Shown: in pieces, positions 35,361-47,022 of the stretch
Layout of the letters: each line of letters opens with the position of its first letter
How positions within the stretch are numbered: position 1 is the stretch's first letter
Source of the DNA: Phoronis australis
Lineage: Eukaryota > Phoronida > Phoronidae
Assembly (NCBI GenBank): GCA_002633005.1
Contig: NMRA01000317.1
Span: 1 to 64,000, forward strand
Direction of reading: 5' to 3'
Length of the DNA stretch: 64,000 bases
Position numbers and translations under genes: made by a program
The notes under the pieces: model-generated
Seen by the model: the letters and a program-made list of their open reading frames with translations, nothing else
Databases searched by the model: none
Told to the model about the DNA's origin: nothing

Positions 35361-35910
35361 ATTTCCATAAATGGTCAAAATCAAGATTTAACTGACTCGT
35401 GCAATAATATAAAAACATTTAGCTGATCCTGGATGCTTTGGTTATGTAATCCACTGCTAAATTATGAAATGGGGTTCTAAGTTGTTTACTCTTAACAATC
35501 CAAAATTTGAAATGTTCATGGATGAAAGAAATTCCATTAGTCTTCACAATGTCTAGTCCAACTAAGTCTGAGAGTGAGTCAACCTCGAGAGTTGTATGTG
35601 GGACGTTAGTTATTTCAAAAAACGAATCATTCATAGTGGCTATGGCGTCTGCTAGCTGCCAAACTTGGTGAATGTGTGAATAACTTCCACAAATGACCCA
35701 ACATCTTTCGTATTATTTATTATCTTGTGACGTACAATTCCCTTAAAAAGCATTGTGCATTGTGATTTAGTCATACAGAATTGTAAATTAATTTAATTGC
35801 TGAAATATTAATATTACCATTATCCCATGTGCTTATAAAAATTTGTACATGTTTTGCGCCACCACAATGTTAAGAAGGCACAATTTGCAAGTACCTGGTA
35901 ACAGTTAAGT

Positions 35911-37040
35911 TAACAAGAGCAATCTGGAGTGCTGAAATGCACTGCAAACGGTGTGCTTCTGGGGATGTTTATTTGTATCATAAAAATGGCCACTAGATGG
36001 CGCAAAGTACATCAAATCCATCCGAAAACTGGTATATTATGTCATCAAAGCTATCTACCAAATTTCATACAAATCCGCCTAGGAACTTATGAGAAACCAA
36101 GGAAAACGGAAAAAAAATAACTGCCACTAGGAGGCACCACAGTTGTAGAAGTCGTGGGAAAATCATCGTCAACCATCCTCTTCACACTAAGAGCATATAT
36201 GCCAATTTTCACCATCATCCTTACAGTGGGAGAGGTTTGGTTGATAGAGGGCAGTTGCCAAAAATAAATTAAAAAACAAAAAACATGGCCACTAGATGGC
36301 GCAAAATATGTTGAATCCATCTGAAAACAGGAACATGTCATCGTTTCAATAGAAAGCTATTTACCATATTTCATAAAAATCTGATTAACAGCTTGAGAGA
36401 AACAGAGGAAAACAGAAAATGAAATTGCCACTAGGGGGAACAGTGTTTGTCGGATCCATTTGAAAGTCGTATTCGTTTGTAGTCAGCTTCATATAAATAC
36501 ACTTGCTAAATTTAATAAGGATCCGACAGAGGGTTTAGGAGATACAGCCATGGGCGTAAAAAAGTATAACTGCCACTAGGAGGCGCCACAGTAGTTGAGG
36601 TCATCGGAAAATCACTGCTGGCTGTCTTCTTCATATTAGGAACATTAGAATTTAGAATGGTTTAGTTGACAGAGGGGCGAATGCCAAAAACAGATTCCAA
36701 AACAGTGAAAATGGCCACTAGGTGGCGCAAAGTACCTCAAATCCATCCGAAAACGGGAGGATAGCATCATCTCACTATCAGGTGCCTAACTGCCAAATTT
36801 TATGAAAATCTGTTGAGGACCTCCGAAGATACAGAAGTAAACGTAAAAAACTAAAATTGCCACTAGGGGGCACACCAGAAGTCGGAGAGGTCTAACATTC
36901 GTCGTCATCCATCATCAGCTTCACAGGAACACATCTGCCAAATCTCAAAAACATCCTGTGAGAGGTTTAGGAGATACAGCTGTGGCTGCAGGATGCCCAG
37001 ACAGAGATGACGGCACCCACATATAAATATGTGGGCGTAT
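35911..37040 (+). repeat. Modular repeat with CTCF-like motifs, copy A1
   Basis: Built of ~143-bp modules, each with one GCCACTAG(A/G)NGGC-type core at 35989, 36123, 36288, 36427, 36572, 36714 and 36859, all on the + strand. Between cores the modules share phrases such as aatccatccgaaaac and aaatttcat. The right end holds a near-palindrome, CCCACATATAAATATGTGGG. The family recurs inverted at 62145-63020. Confidence 0.85.
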
Positions 37041-37178
37041 ATAAATCACTAGTCACCAGAAAACCTTAAACAATTGAAAACACGTTAAAAAGATTGAACA
37101 TGTTGTGCGCAATCAATGGGTTAGAGATCATTCACTAGGCCTAAACCTTTAAACAACTGGTAGTAACAATAGGCTGAA

Positions 37179-37179
37179 N
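37179..37179. other. Assembly gap (single N)
   Basis: The N separates two copies of a ~608-bp segment (36571-37178 and 37180-37790) that differ at only about ten positions. Confidence 0.95.
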
Positions 37180-37650
37180 CTGCCACTAGGAGGCGCCACA
37201 GTAGTTGAGGTCATCGGAAAATCACTGTTGGCTGTCTTCTTCATATTAGGAACATTAGAATTTAGAATGGTTTAGTTGACAGAGGGGCGAATGCCAAAAA
37301 CAGATTCCAAAACAGTGAAAATGGCCACTAGGTGGCGCAAAGTACCTCAAATCCATCTAAAAACGGGAGGATAGCATCATCTCACTATCAGGTGCCTAAC
37401 TGCCAAATTTTATGAAAATCTGTTGAGGACCTCCGAAGATACAGAAGTAAACGTAAAAAACTAAAATTGCCACTAGGGGGCACACCAGAAGTCGGAGAGG
37501 TCTAACATTCGTCATCATCCATCATCAGCTTCAAAGGAACACATCTGCCAAATCTCAAAAACATCCTGTGAGAGATTTAGGAGGTACAGCTGTGGCTGCC
37601 GGATGCCCAGACAGAGATGACGGCACCCACATATAAATATGTGGGCGCAT
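37180..37650 (+). repeat. Modular repeat with CTCF-like motifs, copy A2 (near duplicate of A1)
   Basis: Cores at 37182, 37324 and 37469. It is nearly identical to 36571-37040, and the shared sequence continues beyond the repeat to about 37790, as expected for an allelic overlap rather than independent insertion. Confidence 0.8.
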
Positions 37651-37998
37651 AAAAATCACTAGTCACCAGAAAACCTTAAACAATTGAAAACACGTTACAA
37701 AGATTGAACATGTTGTGCGCAATCAATGGGTTAGAGATCATTCACTTGGCCTAAACCTTTAAACAACTGGTAGTAACAATAGGCTGAAAATCAATACAAA
37801 ATATGTTTAAATTACCAAAATAATACAGCACTTAATACAGAATATCCTATTTGATATATTAGCTAAATAAAATTCACACACTTTTTTTAAGTGGGAATGA
37901 AAACCATAACTTCCTTTAAACGTTGACTCGCAAAATGGCACATCGTCCTGTACAGGATAGGCGTTTGATGCAGGCCCACACAGGACCTGATAACCCCC

Positions 37999-37999
37999 N
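37999..37999. other. Assembly gap (single N) in a poly-C tract
   Basis: The N interrupts a cytosine-rich run (about 37995-38017), a typical sequencing stall point. Confidence 0.9.
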
Positions 38000-38570
38000 A
38001 ACCCCCCCCCCCCCCTCCAGTACTGCAAACATTACAAATGGCATTTCATGCTTTCGTGTAACATTTTTTACTGTCCTGGTTGAAATAGTCTCATGAAAAT
38101 ATCTACCAAAATTAACTGGGAATGGACAGCTTTAAATTTACTAGGTTGTGGTAATGCAACAACGGAGCTACCTGTGGAAATGCATACAATCAGGTAGCCA
38201 GTCACGTGAGCCCGTTATCTCACAGACACTCTTGTGCTAATGAAATGCTTTCTGCACTCAATATACCCAGGTGATATAAAGAGGAGGCTTTCGTCATTAG
38301 CACCATCTCATGACACACACTGTAAAGTCTTCCATTCCCCATTGTGATGGCTGAAAGCAAGTAGAATTCCCCAAACTATGATTGCCAAGTGCGAGCTGAA
38401 GTTAGCCATCATGAGCAAACCGTACATGAACTGTATTTTTGGTTAAGGCAACGAGTTAGCCATACTTTTCTTCCATCCCCACCAGCAGAGCTTTGTGCAG
38501 TCTAGATCTTTGGCAAGCAAATCAAATACTCGCTATGTAAAATCTCCATTGTTAGTAATGATTTCTCCAC

Positions 38571-38733
38571 TCACAGTCGGGCTTGGGGAGATCCCTTACA
38601 CCACTCTATACCATCCTTCAATGCTGCCACAATCCTGCGAACATTGTTCACACTGGCATTGTATCCCATCATGCCTATTCTCATCACTTTGCCTTGCGTC
38701 GGCCCAAGTCCGCCTCCCACTTCAATACGATAC
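38571..38733 (-). CDS. AGXT: AGXT exon 10 and stop
   Basis: Acceptor atttacag, phase 2. It encodes [20 protein letters not shown] and ends QARL then TGA. The final tripeptide Ala-Arg-Leu conforms to the PTS1 consensus. Confidence 0.94.
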
Positions 38734-41700
38734 CTGTAAATAACAGCAGCTATATGTTGCCCATATTGCTGTCAGTGATACATTACAAGACAATTTCTAA
38801 TACAAGTACAGTATACAAACATTGTTAAGTCTGGTGTGCACGCCACCTGTTAGACAGATCACATGACCTTATGAAGATACGTCTGAAAAGTTGATGAGCG
38901 AGATGCCCACTGCTAAGTCTGATTGGATTTCTGTGTTTGACTGGTGGTCCCGATGGCTCAGTGACTATAGTAGAGCATCTGCACGGTTAGCAGAAGGTCC
39001 TGGGTTCGAATCCCATTCGGGGGCAGAAATTTTTTCAGATTTGTGTTCATTAGATCACATGATGTGGCTAACAGGTGGCATGCAGACCAGACTTAAAAAT
39101 GTTTATGATCTGTACTTCCACACCTGTTCAAGATTGTTTATATTCAGGCACAGTAATTCTTCACCTATTTAGCACACAAAATATCACGAATACTGTTATT
39201 GATATCATTCAATGCTAAATCATTTGAGAGAACGAACAACTTACTTTTTCATCACATATGAACTGAGAGCTTTCCAATCAATTCCACTGGGCACTTCAAA
39301 GGCAGTGCACGTAGGTAGACGCCATGACTGAAACAGACAGACAGAACCTCAGCGATTTACTCACGCTATCAAAAACACATCGCATATATCACTGTGCAAG
39401 TTCAAAAAACACAAGCTTGTTCCTTACACAAAGATGAAAAGCCATTTCTGGTTTTGGAAAATACTGTCAGACAGTCATTTTTGCTCGAAAGCATGTTTAG
39501 CACATGACCCGACAGGAGCCAAATTGTGGAGCCTGGTCTCAAGCAATAACTGTCTGCTATTTCCAAGCCCAGAAATAACCAATGATTTGATAGAAAAACA
39601 ACTTGAGACCAATTTCCTAATGACGAGGGGTCTAAATCAAAAGTTTGTTTCCAACTGACGGTAGAGTTACACCATTTTAAGTGAATGGGTTACCCAAGTG
39701 TGCAACAATTGCAACAAAAAGTATGCATAAAAGTGGAGGGTTTACAAATGACCATACTGTTTAACTCCAAATGTTCATGTCAGTACCAAATGTTCAAATT
39801 AGAGATCTCTCTACCGGAGGTTTACATTTAAAGCAATATGCAGCTGCTCATGCAGTTATGTCCCATTGAATGTATATCTATCTGTGGTATGCAACCCTTT
39901 GCATGACAAGACATGAGTTTAGCACTGAAAATGTGCAGAGAAAAACTGGTTTGACAGGGGGGTCCAGGAGGACATCAACATCCAAGCCCTAAAACCTTCT
40001 CTCAAAAAGCTAGGTGGCGCCACATTCAAATTGTCATCCAAGTGACAATGTCACCACACAAACGAGATCTCACGTGACCGTAGTTCCTGTCACTAGTAGT
40101 CAATGTCAGCCCATCGAGGGAGACAATATTTTTCTGAGGATCTAGGAATTAAGTAAATAGAGTCTAGCACCCCAGGTGCAAATAATAATAATAGTATGAA
40201 TTTCATGGATGTCTCAAGACCTACATTTTATTATCGTGAACTGCTTTAAGTACAAAAATCCCTGATCTGCAACAAAGACAAATTAAAACAGAAAAAATCA
40301 AGGCCAAATAGCAATAAGTACAAGAACCAACTTTTTCCTTAACAAACATCACAATCCCCATGGCCTCGAGCTCATCCATCAATAAATTCCAACACTTGTT
40401 GGTCCTCTCCCAGCATCGTTCCAAACCCTCCTCAGCAATGATTGCCAATCCTTCACGCATGGCATAGATAGTGAGGATTGGAGCCGTGTGGTGGTATCTG
40501 TAGAAAAAAGGTTTTGTGTTAAAAGGCTTGAATTCACCACCACTGAATATGTAAATTCGTATGAATTTCCAACAACGAAAGTGTTGGAATTATGCAAAGT
40601 TTAAAATAATGGTTCAAAATTATTGTGGTAACTTCATATTCTTCAACAGCAAAAATTCGCTCATGCCTTTTCACAATACTTTAAAGTCACATGCAGCGGT
40701 AGTTTTTTCGAAAACTAATTGTCACTTCAGCTTGCTATATTAAGCACTGCATGGAATTTTTAATTTGTTTTGACCATAATTTCAAAAGTACAAGTAGACT
40801 AATAAATAAAGATGAGCTGATGAGCTAGACATATAGGACTAAGAGACCTTCTAGGAGAGCCACATCCTGGTACGCCCCAGTAGTTGCCGAGTTCATTCAT
40901 GTCGAAGTAAAAGGACCTCACTTTTGTCTTCCGTCGAGCAATCTTTTCTCTTTAAATAAACAAGAATAGATGATGCACTGCAAAGTGCATGTTCAGAAAG
41001 AAAAACAAATCTCTTCACTAAATAAAAAGTGTTTCAAATGGGGGTGGGCCTTATTTGAATGAAAAGAGGATATTTCACACTCACAATGTGTCAGTCGAGT
41101 GTTTTCTAATAAGCATGCCCAGTAGAAGGAAATGTTGAACTGAGAACGCATTCAAAGGGGCATTGTTTATTTTGGTTTTGTGTACTTAGGTGAGAGCATT
41201 TGCTTGTTAAGCGAAATTTCCATAAAAATTTCCTGACTACTTAATTATTATTAATTAATTATTGAAACACCCTGGGTAAAAAACAATTAACCTGAATACA
41301 TATGTAGTGCTGAAATTCAACAAAAGCCTAATTTATCAGGATGTTCTTCATTTCCGATGCAATACACCATTTAATAGTGAAAAAGATGCAGACTCAAAAC
41401 AGCGCGTACCTTGCTCTTGGACTGAATGTAATTGGAGCGACACCTGGTGGAACGTTAAGAACCTTTTGCGAGCCACTATAGCACACGTCAATCTCTGTAA
41501 AAACAGAAACGATAAGGAACGTTTGAAAAGCAATTGCTTGAATATTGAAAACTAAGGCAAAAAGTCCCAAAGTCATAGAAAATACATATCAATAGTCACC
41601 CTCACGTGTCATTGTAAAAGTCAAAGGATGCAAAAAATTCGAATGGGAGAGCACACCATAACATAAAGACAGCCACTATCTGGTACAAACTCACCCCACT

Positions 41701-44700
41701 TGTCTACAAACAGTGGCACTCCACCCATGGCAGCTACCGAGTCCACAACAAGAAGACAACCATAGCTACAATACAGAACCACATCAATTACTTACACAGA
41801 ACGGGCACTCTGTTATAGCCTTCCTCAAACAGATTTTAGTTAATTCTAAATGTATTAGCTTACATTATACTGGTTTTAACAATACTTAAGCTAAATAGGA
41901 AAACATGAGTTGAACTATCACACAAATATACCTCAAATGATACATTAACTATATGTAGGACCTTACATCTAAATTATTATTTTTTGCAATATTGAATATC
42001 CCCGTGGCATTATGGCTGAATGACAGAGTAGCCAAAAAATTGGAAATCTATGTAGTTTTCAGTTACCTAAAGCTGCCATGACATACACTGAGAATTTGAT
42101 GAGTCAAATTGCTGAAAGAGAGAGAAAGGGTGTTAAAGGGAAGACAAGAGAGAGGTGCTGAGAGAAAAGGAGGGAGATGAGACAACCAGAGACTGGGAGA
42201 ATGTAGTCGTAATGACTCACCTGTGACAGAGTGAACCGAGTCCTTCTAGGGGCTGCAGGGTTGTAGATGTGGATTCTCCTTGAGTGACAAACATCACTGA
42301 AGGTCTGTGTTTCTGAAGGGCATTTCCAATATCTTGTAAGCTGAAGATATTGCCTAGAGGCTTCTCCAGTCGATGAACAACACCACCTGAAATTCAGAAA
42401 TAATTTTGGATAACATACGTTCTTGGCCAAATTATTATCAAAAATCTTACCGCCAGCGCACCAACTGAAAACTTAATATTTCAAAAACACAATACAAACA
42501 GATGCAACGTTTCATTCCTACATAAAAGCAGCACCATGCAAAAGAGAAGAAAATGTGAAAGAACTGATAGCAAAAAATCAGGGAAACACAGTGAACAGAT
42601 AATTTGGTAACTATTTTTTCTCTGTGGTCGGTATTGCAGACATTCTTCAATTCTTGACACACAACTACAGCCAAAGACTGGTGTTAAGGCCCTTCAAATA
42701 TCAGCATGACATCAAGATTCATTTCACGTTGCGCGGTAAATTAATATGACAAGGATACCGCTTACCATGTCTCTCAGCCATATCAGCGAACCTCATGCCC
42801 CACAGTCCAGCTATGATGACCAGTACAACATCATCTTCCTCCACCAGGTTACAACAGGCGGTTTCCATGGCGGCATGACCTTAAAAAGATAACGTATAAC
42901 ATGGCCTTAACACCTGAGTAATAAATAAATAACTCTAAAACTTGGAAATTGTTTCACACATTACCATAACCACAAGCATAAGCCCAACCCAACTTTGTTT
43001 TTCTTGTGTATAAGTCCCCCCTCTCTCAATTTTACTCTCTGTGGTTTGGCCAGCTAACCCAAAGCTGCCTCAGAAAACACATTCCAATAGAGTATATTAA
43101 TATGTTAGTCAGCAAGCATATATCACTCGCACTACAAACCACATTAGTTTAAGTCGTGGAAAGTGGGCAAATGTTTGTAGAAGCGGATGTGATCCATAAA
43201 AATTGATTTCCTTAATCTACAATAGCATAGTCTCTTCAGTTTGGGACATTAACTGAGACGTGCCCAACAGATAATTTGTGATTGAAAGACAAAGGAAGAG
43301 ACCATTATTTTTCCTTGGAAGCATTAAGTATCATTTTAGGCAACCATATTAATAAGTTATATTTCTTACAGCCACGTCTGTTTCAAAATGACAGAAATGA
43401 CCTCCAATTTTCATGAGAAATAATTTTCAAATTTCAATTATTACGAATCCGTTGAAAGTTATGCTGCAATAAACAATTACAGTAATGTAACTGATTGTTT
43501 CTAAGTTCGCAATGTTGCCAATTTTTGGACTATTTCTTGCTAATTGAAATATAAACTTTGAATTGCATTTGATCTCTTTCTCTATCTATGAAATCAATGA
43601 CTTGTCAACTCAACTAATACATAACTAGAGAACCAACAATTTTACTGACCTTTTAGCTGAAACAACAGATGTGCCAATAAATCAGACTTCTAACTACTAA
43701 TGAGACTTATCACTTCACGCATATTATTAATGGGCTTTATTTCTCCTACACCTGACTCTCAAGGCTGAGAATGATGGGTGGATATGGAATTTTGGGCTAG
43801 GAGTACGTAACTAATCCCCATAATGGTTTAGAATTTTGGAGATAGTTGTAAATGATTAGTGTCTTTCACACACAACAGGCTTTTTGAAATTGACATACAA
43901 GGTCAGTGAACCCTGCTTGTAGTCATACAACTGTCCCAGTTGGACTGTGTAAGTAAACACAGCTTATTAAAGGGTTTATGGTCCTGGCTGAGAAAATAAT
44001 TGTTTTATTACCCCCTATCGATTCTGAGTAGCCAAGCCCAAAATGGCTCATCAAAGGAGTGCTAACTTACCTGTGCCAGACACACAGAGCGTCATGTCGT
44101 TCCTAGTTTGGAATGTGTACTTAAGACCGTCTTTCACTTCATCCATGATCTAGACTCGATAGATAAAGGCATCAAGAACCATTAACAATAACTGACATTT
44201 TCAAAATATAGGCTTCCACATCCAACTTCATGACCACTCCTCCATGTAAATTTCACTGCATTATGATAAGTGGCAGTGTATACAAGCCAAGTCGCCCCCT
44301 TGTGTAAGGTAGACACAATATAGGTTGGGACATATCGACAAAGGAACAGCAATGATTTCGCTTGTTATTTCTTTTTTCATCTGTCGTAGTTAACTGATTT
44401 TTTCTATTCAAACAATGAAAATTTTGATGATGAATTGTACTTTTCATAGTTCACAGTGTCTAAAATGGGTGGGAAAGAATGTTGACACAAACAGGCAGAG
44501 GTTACCACGGACAACCATCTCCGTTCCCCAAACAAAAGAAGTCAGTCATTAAAGTCCACACAAGTGCATATTGTAATTACAACCAGTTAGAAGCACTCAT
44601 AGTTACTGGTTACAAAATGAGACATAGCACGATATAATAGACAGGGATATTGTCTTGGGTGATCATTTTTCCGGAAACAGAGGTAATGCGTTGGTCAGGA

Positions 44701-45361
44701 TTTTGAATGTGCACTGAAACCCACGGCCTCAAAACACGTGACAATTAGATTACAGTCCCACTCATCGGCAATAAGGTGAAGACTGAAAGATGAATGCACA
44801 AAGCCTCGCGATTGTCGTGGAAACTGTGTCACACCCTTATTACGGTGGTTAGTACAGTACAAGCCAAAAGTATTCAGACAAAATAACCGAGAATTCCTCG
44901 TCTTGATGGCTGGGTGGAAGCTGAATGCACTGTCATAGCAGTCTTCCCTCGTGACCGAAAATGAAGGGAAATTGACAAGAAAGTTAGTAAGGTGGCCAAG
45001 TCATTCTGTAATTAGAAGTTCACTGCTTCGATGGGTATTATCAATCATTATCGCTGTGAACAGAACGAGCTGTCGTGACAGGAAACAGCACTTTGTCGCA
45101 TTACTTTTGACTAGAACTGTATGTAAACACACTGGGTTATTGACAAGGTCGACTAATTGCTCTGTGGTGCTGTAACAGGCAATCACTCTACTAACTCAAA
45201 CTTACCTTGAAGAATTCGGGATGTGTTTGGCCTAAAATGGGGAGAGTTCCAGAGGCAGCAATTCGAGGTGACACATTGCTGGGTCCAGGGCCCATCATAA
45301 GCTTGAAGGGAACCTCTAAAGGCTTCCTCAAAGACTCAGGGGGTGGAAACACACCACTCAT
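38571..45361 (-). CDS. AGXT: Alanine-glyoxylate / serine-pyruvate aminotransferase (AGXT type), complete, ten exons
   Basis: A class V PLP-dependent aminotransferase that converts glyoxylate plus alanine to glycine plus pyruvate and can use serine. Ten exons join in frame to 1,185 bases: 394 residues plus stop, against 392 for the human enzyme. Landmarks in order: GPGPSN near residue 26, [11 protein letters not shown] phosphate loop, [20 protein letters not shown] with the Asp facing the PLP ring nitrogen, [12 protein letters not shown] with the Schiff-base Lys, YHHTAP, and KVMRIGMMG with the substrate carboxylate Arg. The C terminus Ala-Arg-Leu fits the PTS1 peroxisome signal. The start ATG is the first in exon 1, but an acceptor (tgaacag) 11 bp upstream shows that at least one more 5' exon exists; it could be UTR or a longer N terminus. 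No canonical AATAAA was found just past the stop. Confidence 0.94.
38896..39130 (+). repeat. tRNA-Thr-like repeat with leader and tail, copy 1
   Basis: A tRNA-like core at 38946-39025 has A box TGGCTCAGTGA and B box GGTTCGAATCC; the anticodon loop ACGGTTA would read GGT (Thr) but position 33 is C instead of T. The flanks (gatgcccactgctaagtctg before, gaaatt..tcagat after) are shared with the copy at 60.66 kb, so this is a SINE-like family. It lies in the last AGXT intron. Confidence 0.75.
39245..39327 (-). CDS. AGXT: AGXT exon 9
   Basis: Acceptor ctgtttcag, donor aa|gtaagt; phase 0 in, 2 out. It encodes [19 protein letters not shown], matching the human RLPT...VPAGYDW segment. Confidence 0.9.
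40008..40020 (+). promoter_or_regulatory. Isolated CTCF-like motif
   Basis: AGCTAGGTGGCGC resembles the array core. Intronic in AGXT. Motif resemblance only. Confidence 0.2.
40332..40497 (-). CDS. AGXT: AGXT exon 8
   Basis: Acceptor tttctacag, donor aaa|gttggt (weak); phase 2 in, 0 out. It encodes [20 protein letters not shown] and ends FVKEK. The donor was chosen because it keeps frame and family spacing into RLPT of exon 9. Confidence 0.88.
40848..40949 (-). CDS. AGXT: AGXT exon 7
   Basis: Acceptor atttaaag, donor ag|gtctct (non-canonical beyond GT), phase 2 in and out. It encodes [20 protein letters not shown]. Borders were set by phase and alignment length. Confidence 0.86.
41410..41494 (-). 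CDS. AGXT: AGXT exon 6 (PLP lysine)
   Basis: Acceptor tttttacag, donor ag|gtacgc; phase 1 in, 2 out. It encodes [18 protein letters not shown]; the Lys of SGSQK forms the internal aldimine. Confidence 0.95.
41695..41765 (-). CDS. AGXT: AGXT exon 5
   Basis: Acceptor attgtag, donor g|gtgagt; phase 2 in, 1 out. It encodes [19 protein letters not shown] with the catalytic-site Asp. Confidence 0.93.
42221..42386 (-). CDS. AGXT: AGXT exon 4
   Basis: Acceptor atttcag, donor ag|gtgagt; phase 1 in, 2 out. It includes [16 protein letters not shown], the substrate/PLP loop equivalent to human THGES. Confidence 0.93.
42766..42879 (-). CDS. AGXT: AGXT exon 3
   Basis: Acceptor ttttaag, donor g|gtaagc, phases 1 and 1. 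It encodes [17 protein letters not shown] and [15 protein letters not shown]. Confidence 0.94.
43783..44045 (+). repeat. Dispersed ~250-bp repeat family, copy C
   Basis: Same blocks as copies A and B. Ends about 25 bp from AGXT exon 2, on the strand opposite the gene. Confidence 0.85.
44071..44149 (-). CDS. AGXT: AGXT exon 2
   Basis: Acceptor gagtctag, donor g|gtaagt; phase 0 in, 1 out. It encodes [17 protein letters not shown] and the start of the phosphate-binding loop. The ~250-bp dispersed repeat copy C lies just downstream in the intron. Confidence 0.93.
44855..45119 (+). mobile_element. Tc1/mariner-like MITE, complete copy
   Basis: 265 bp, starts CAGTACAAGCCAAAAGTATT, ends with an inverted CTTTTGACTAGAACTG, flanked by TA (44853-44854, 45120-45121). 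No transposase. In AGXT intron 1. Confidence 0.85.
45206..45361 (-). CDS. AGXT: AGXT coding exon 1
   Basis: The exon itself runs 45206-45372 with an acceptor on its 5' side; coding begins at the ATG at 45361. It encodes [18 protein letters not shown] and [18 protein letters not shown], ending EFFK at phase 0 before gtaagt. Confidence 0.92.
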
Positions 45362-45372
45362 TGTCAACAGAC

Positions 45373-46756
45373 CTGTTCAAAAAAAAAACAATCTGCTTGC
45401 TTCAACAACCAATATATTTGCTCCTCATTCCATTAGTTGAAAGTGTGACCTTAATAACGGAATTTTTATATTTTTGTTTGTTGGAAATTTTTCCGTATTT
45501 CAAAGTCTAATGTGTTCACTGCAAATAATTGAAAGTTTTGCCAAATAATTCTACGACATACACACAGCACAAACCAAGAAGCCTTGGTGCAATGGTGTAT
45601 AAATATACAGGTATGTATAAATATACAACTTTGGAAAGAATTGGGTAAAAGGTGAGCAAAATATAATCTTGCACAAAGTTAACATCCTAAAACTACACTC
45701 TTCCCTTAGCAACCTAATGAGGTTAGTGGCGCGAAAAGAATGCTGTTAGTCCATCATTCTGCGTGAACTTTGAGTGCCATGAAACTGAGTGCCATCTGTA
45801 GGCCAATCTCTATTTTCACCAATTTTTCACTTCTCTTTTTCACAAAGTTGCTCACAGTTCACAACAAACTACTAGAAGTGGGTGCACTTCCTTAGTACTT
45901 TTGAGTACTTTACTAACAGGGAAACAAAATTCTCAGGAAATTTTGCTTCAGCGAAGTTGTCATCATCTCCCAAAAGATGTCACTTTACCAAACCAAAATC
46001 AAGTACATGGCGCATACGCGTGTCTTGACCGTACTGGCTTGAAAGTTTTGTCTGACTTTACTTCTATACAAAAGCGGAAGAATGATATAAGATGTTCATA
46101 AGGTTGTGTTTCTTCAACCGTAACTTACACAGATAAGTTAAATTTCCAGTTTTACCAACAACGTTCACTAACTGACAGTATATAATTCAATACATCTCTG
46201 CATTACGACTAGTGTTGCAGGTGAGTAGAAATAAGTAAAAATTATCTTGTATTTTAACTTAATTTTATGAAATATGTAGGTCATCTGAAAGAAGAAATTT
46301 TGTGACAAGACAGCATATATTGGACTTGTCGATGTTTAAAGTCGCTCACTAGCACCGTGGCATAGAATTGACTTGTGATCTGGGCCCAGGTCTAATCTTT
46401 GTATTCAAAATCGATTTCGAAGAAGAACAGTTGATGGTAGAATCAGAAAAACGGAAATTGGTCAATAACCTTTATTACTAGTAGTAGGTGGTGCTCTACT
46501 CATCTATCATGGCACTGAAAGCCAGTTAACGCACATTACAACCACTCCACAACTTTAGCCATGGAAATATGGTAGAATGGCAATTTCCCAGCACTGTTAA
46601 GTAATTTAGCTTTCAAGGAAGAATGTAATTTTTAATAACACTAATTTTGCATTCAAATTGTATTTGGCCATTTTTACCCAATAGGGCATAATCCTGTTCA
46701 GTGACTTTACCAGACATAGATGGTTGTGACTGTGCGGTAACATCTACCTCCTTTGT
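45373..46756. other. AGXT upstream region, no gene recognised
   Basis: AT-rich. Must contain or precede the missing 5' exon of AGXT, since exon 1 has an acceptor. No TATA box or CpG island stands out. Small open frames show no recognisable domain. Confidence 0.4.
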
Positions 46757-46768
46757 TAACTGCCGAGC

Positions 46769-47010
46769 GAGGAGGTAGTGTGGCCTGGTTGATAAGTGCC
46801 CGCTTTCTTAACTCGAGGTCGTGGGTTCAACTCCCACCAGGTCACCCTGCTAAACCCTTGAGCCAGGTTTCTAGCTCCTCAGCTCGGTTTTAGCCACATA
46901 TTAATAAAGCATAAAAATATTTCCAGGTGATCAGTGCAATGGGCCCACATGCGAGGCCTGCGCACGTCTGGTACAACGTGTATCAGACCGCCAGCAATTA
47001 TTTTTTTATA
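46769..47010 (+). mobile_element. tRNA-derived SINE with target-site duplications
   Basis: The head has B box GGGTTCAACTCC and paired acceptor ends (TGGCCTGG with CCAGGTCA); the body runs to a T-rich end. A perfect 12-bp direct repeat TAACTGCCGAGC flanks it (46757-46768, 47011-47022). Confidence 0.9.
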
Positions 47011-47022
47011 TAACTGCCGAGC

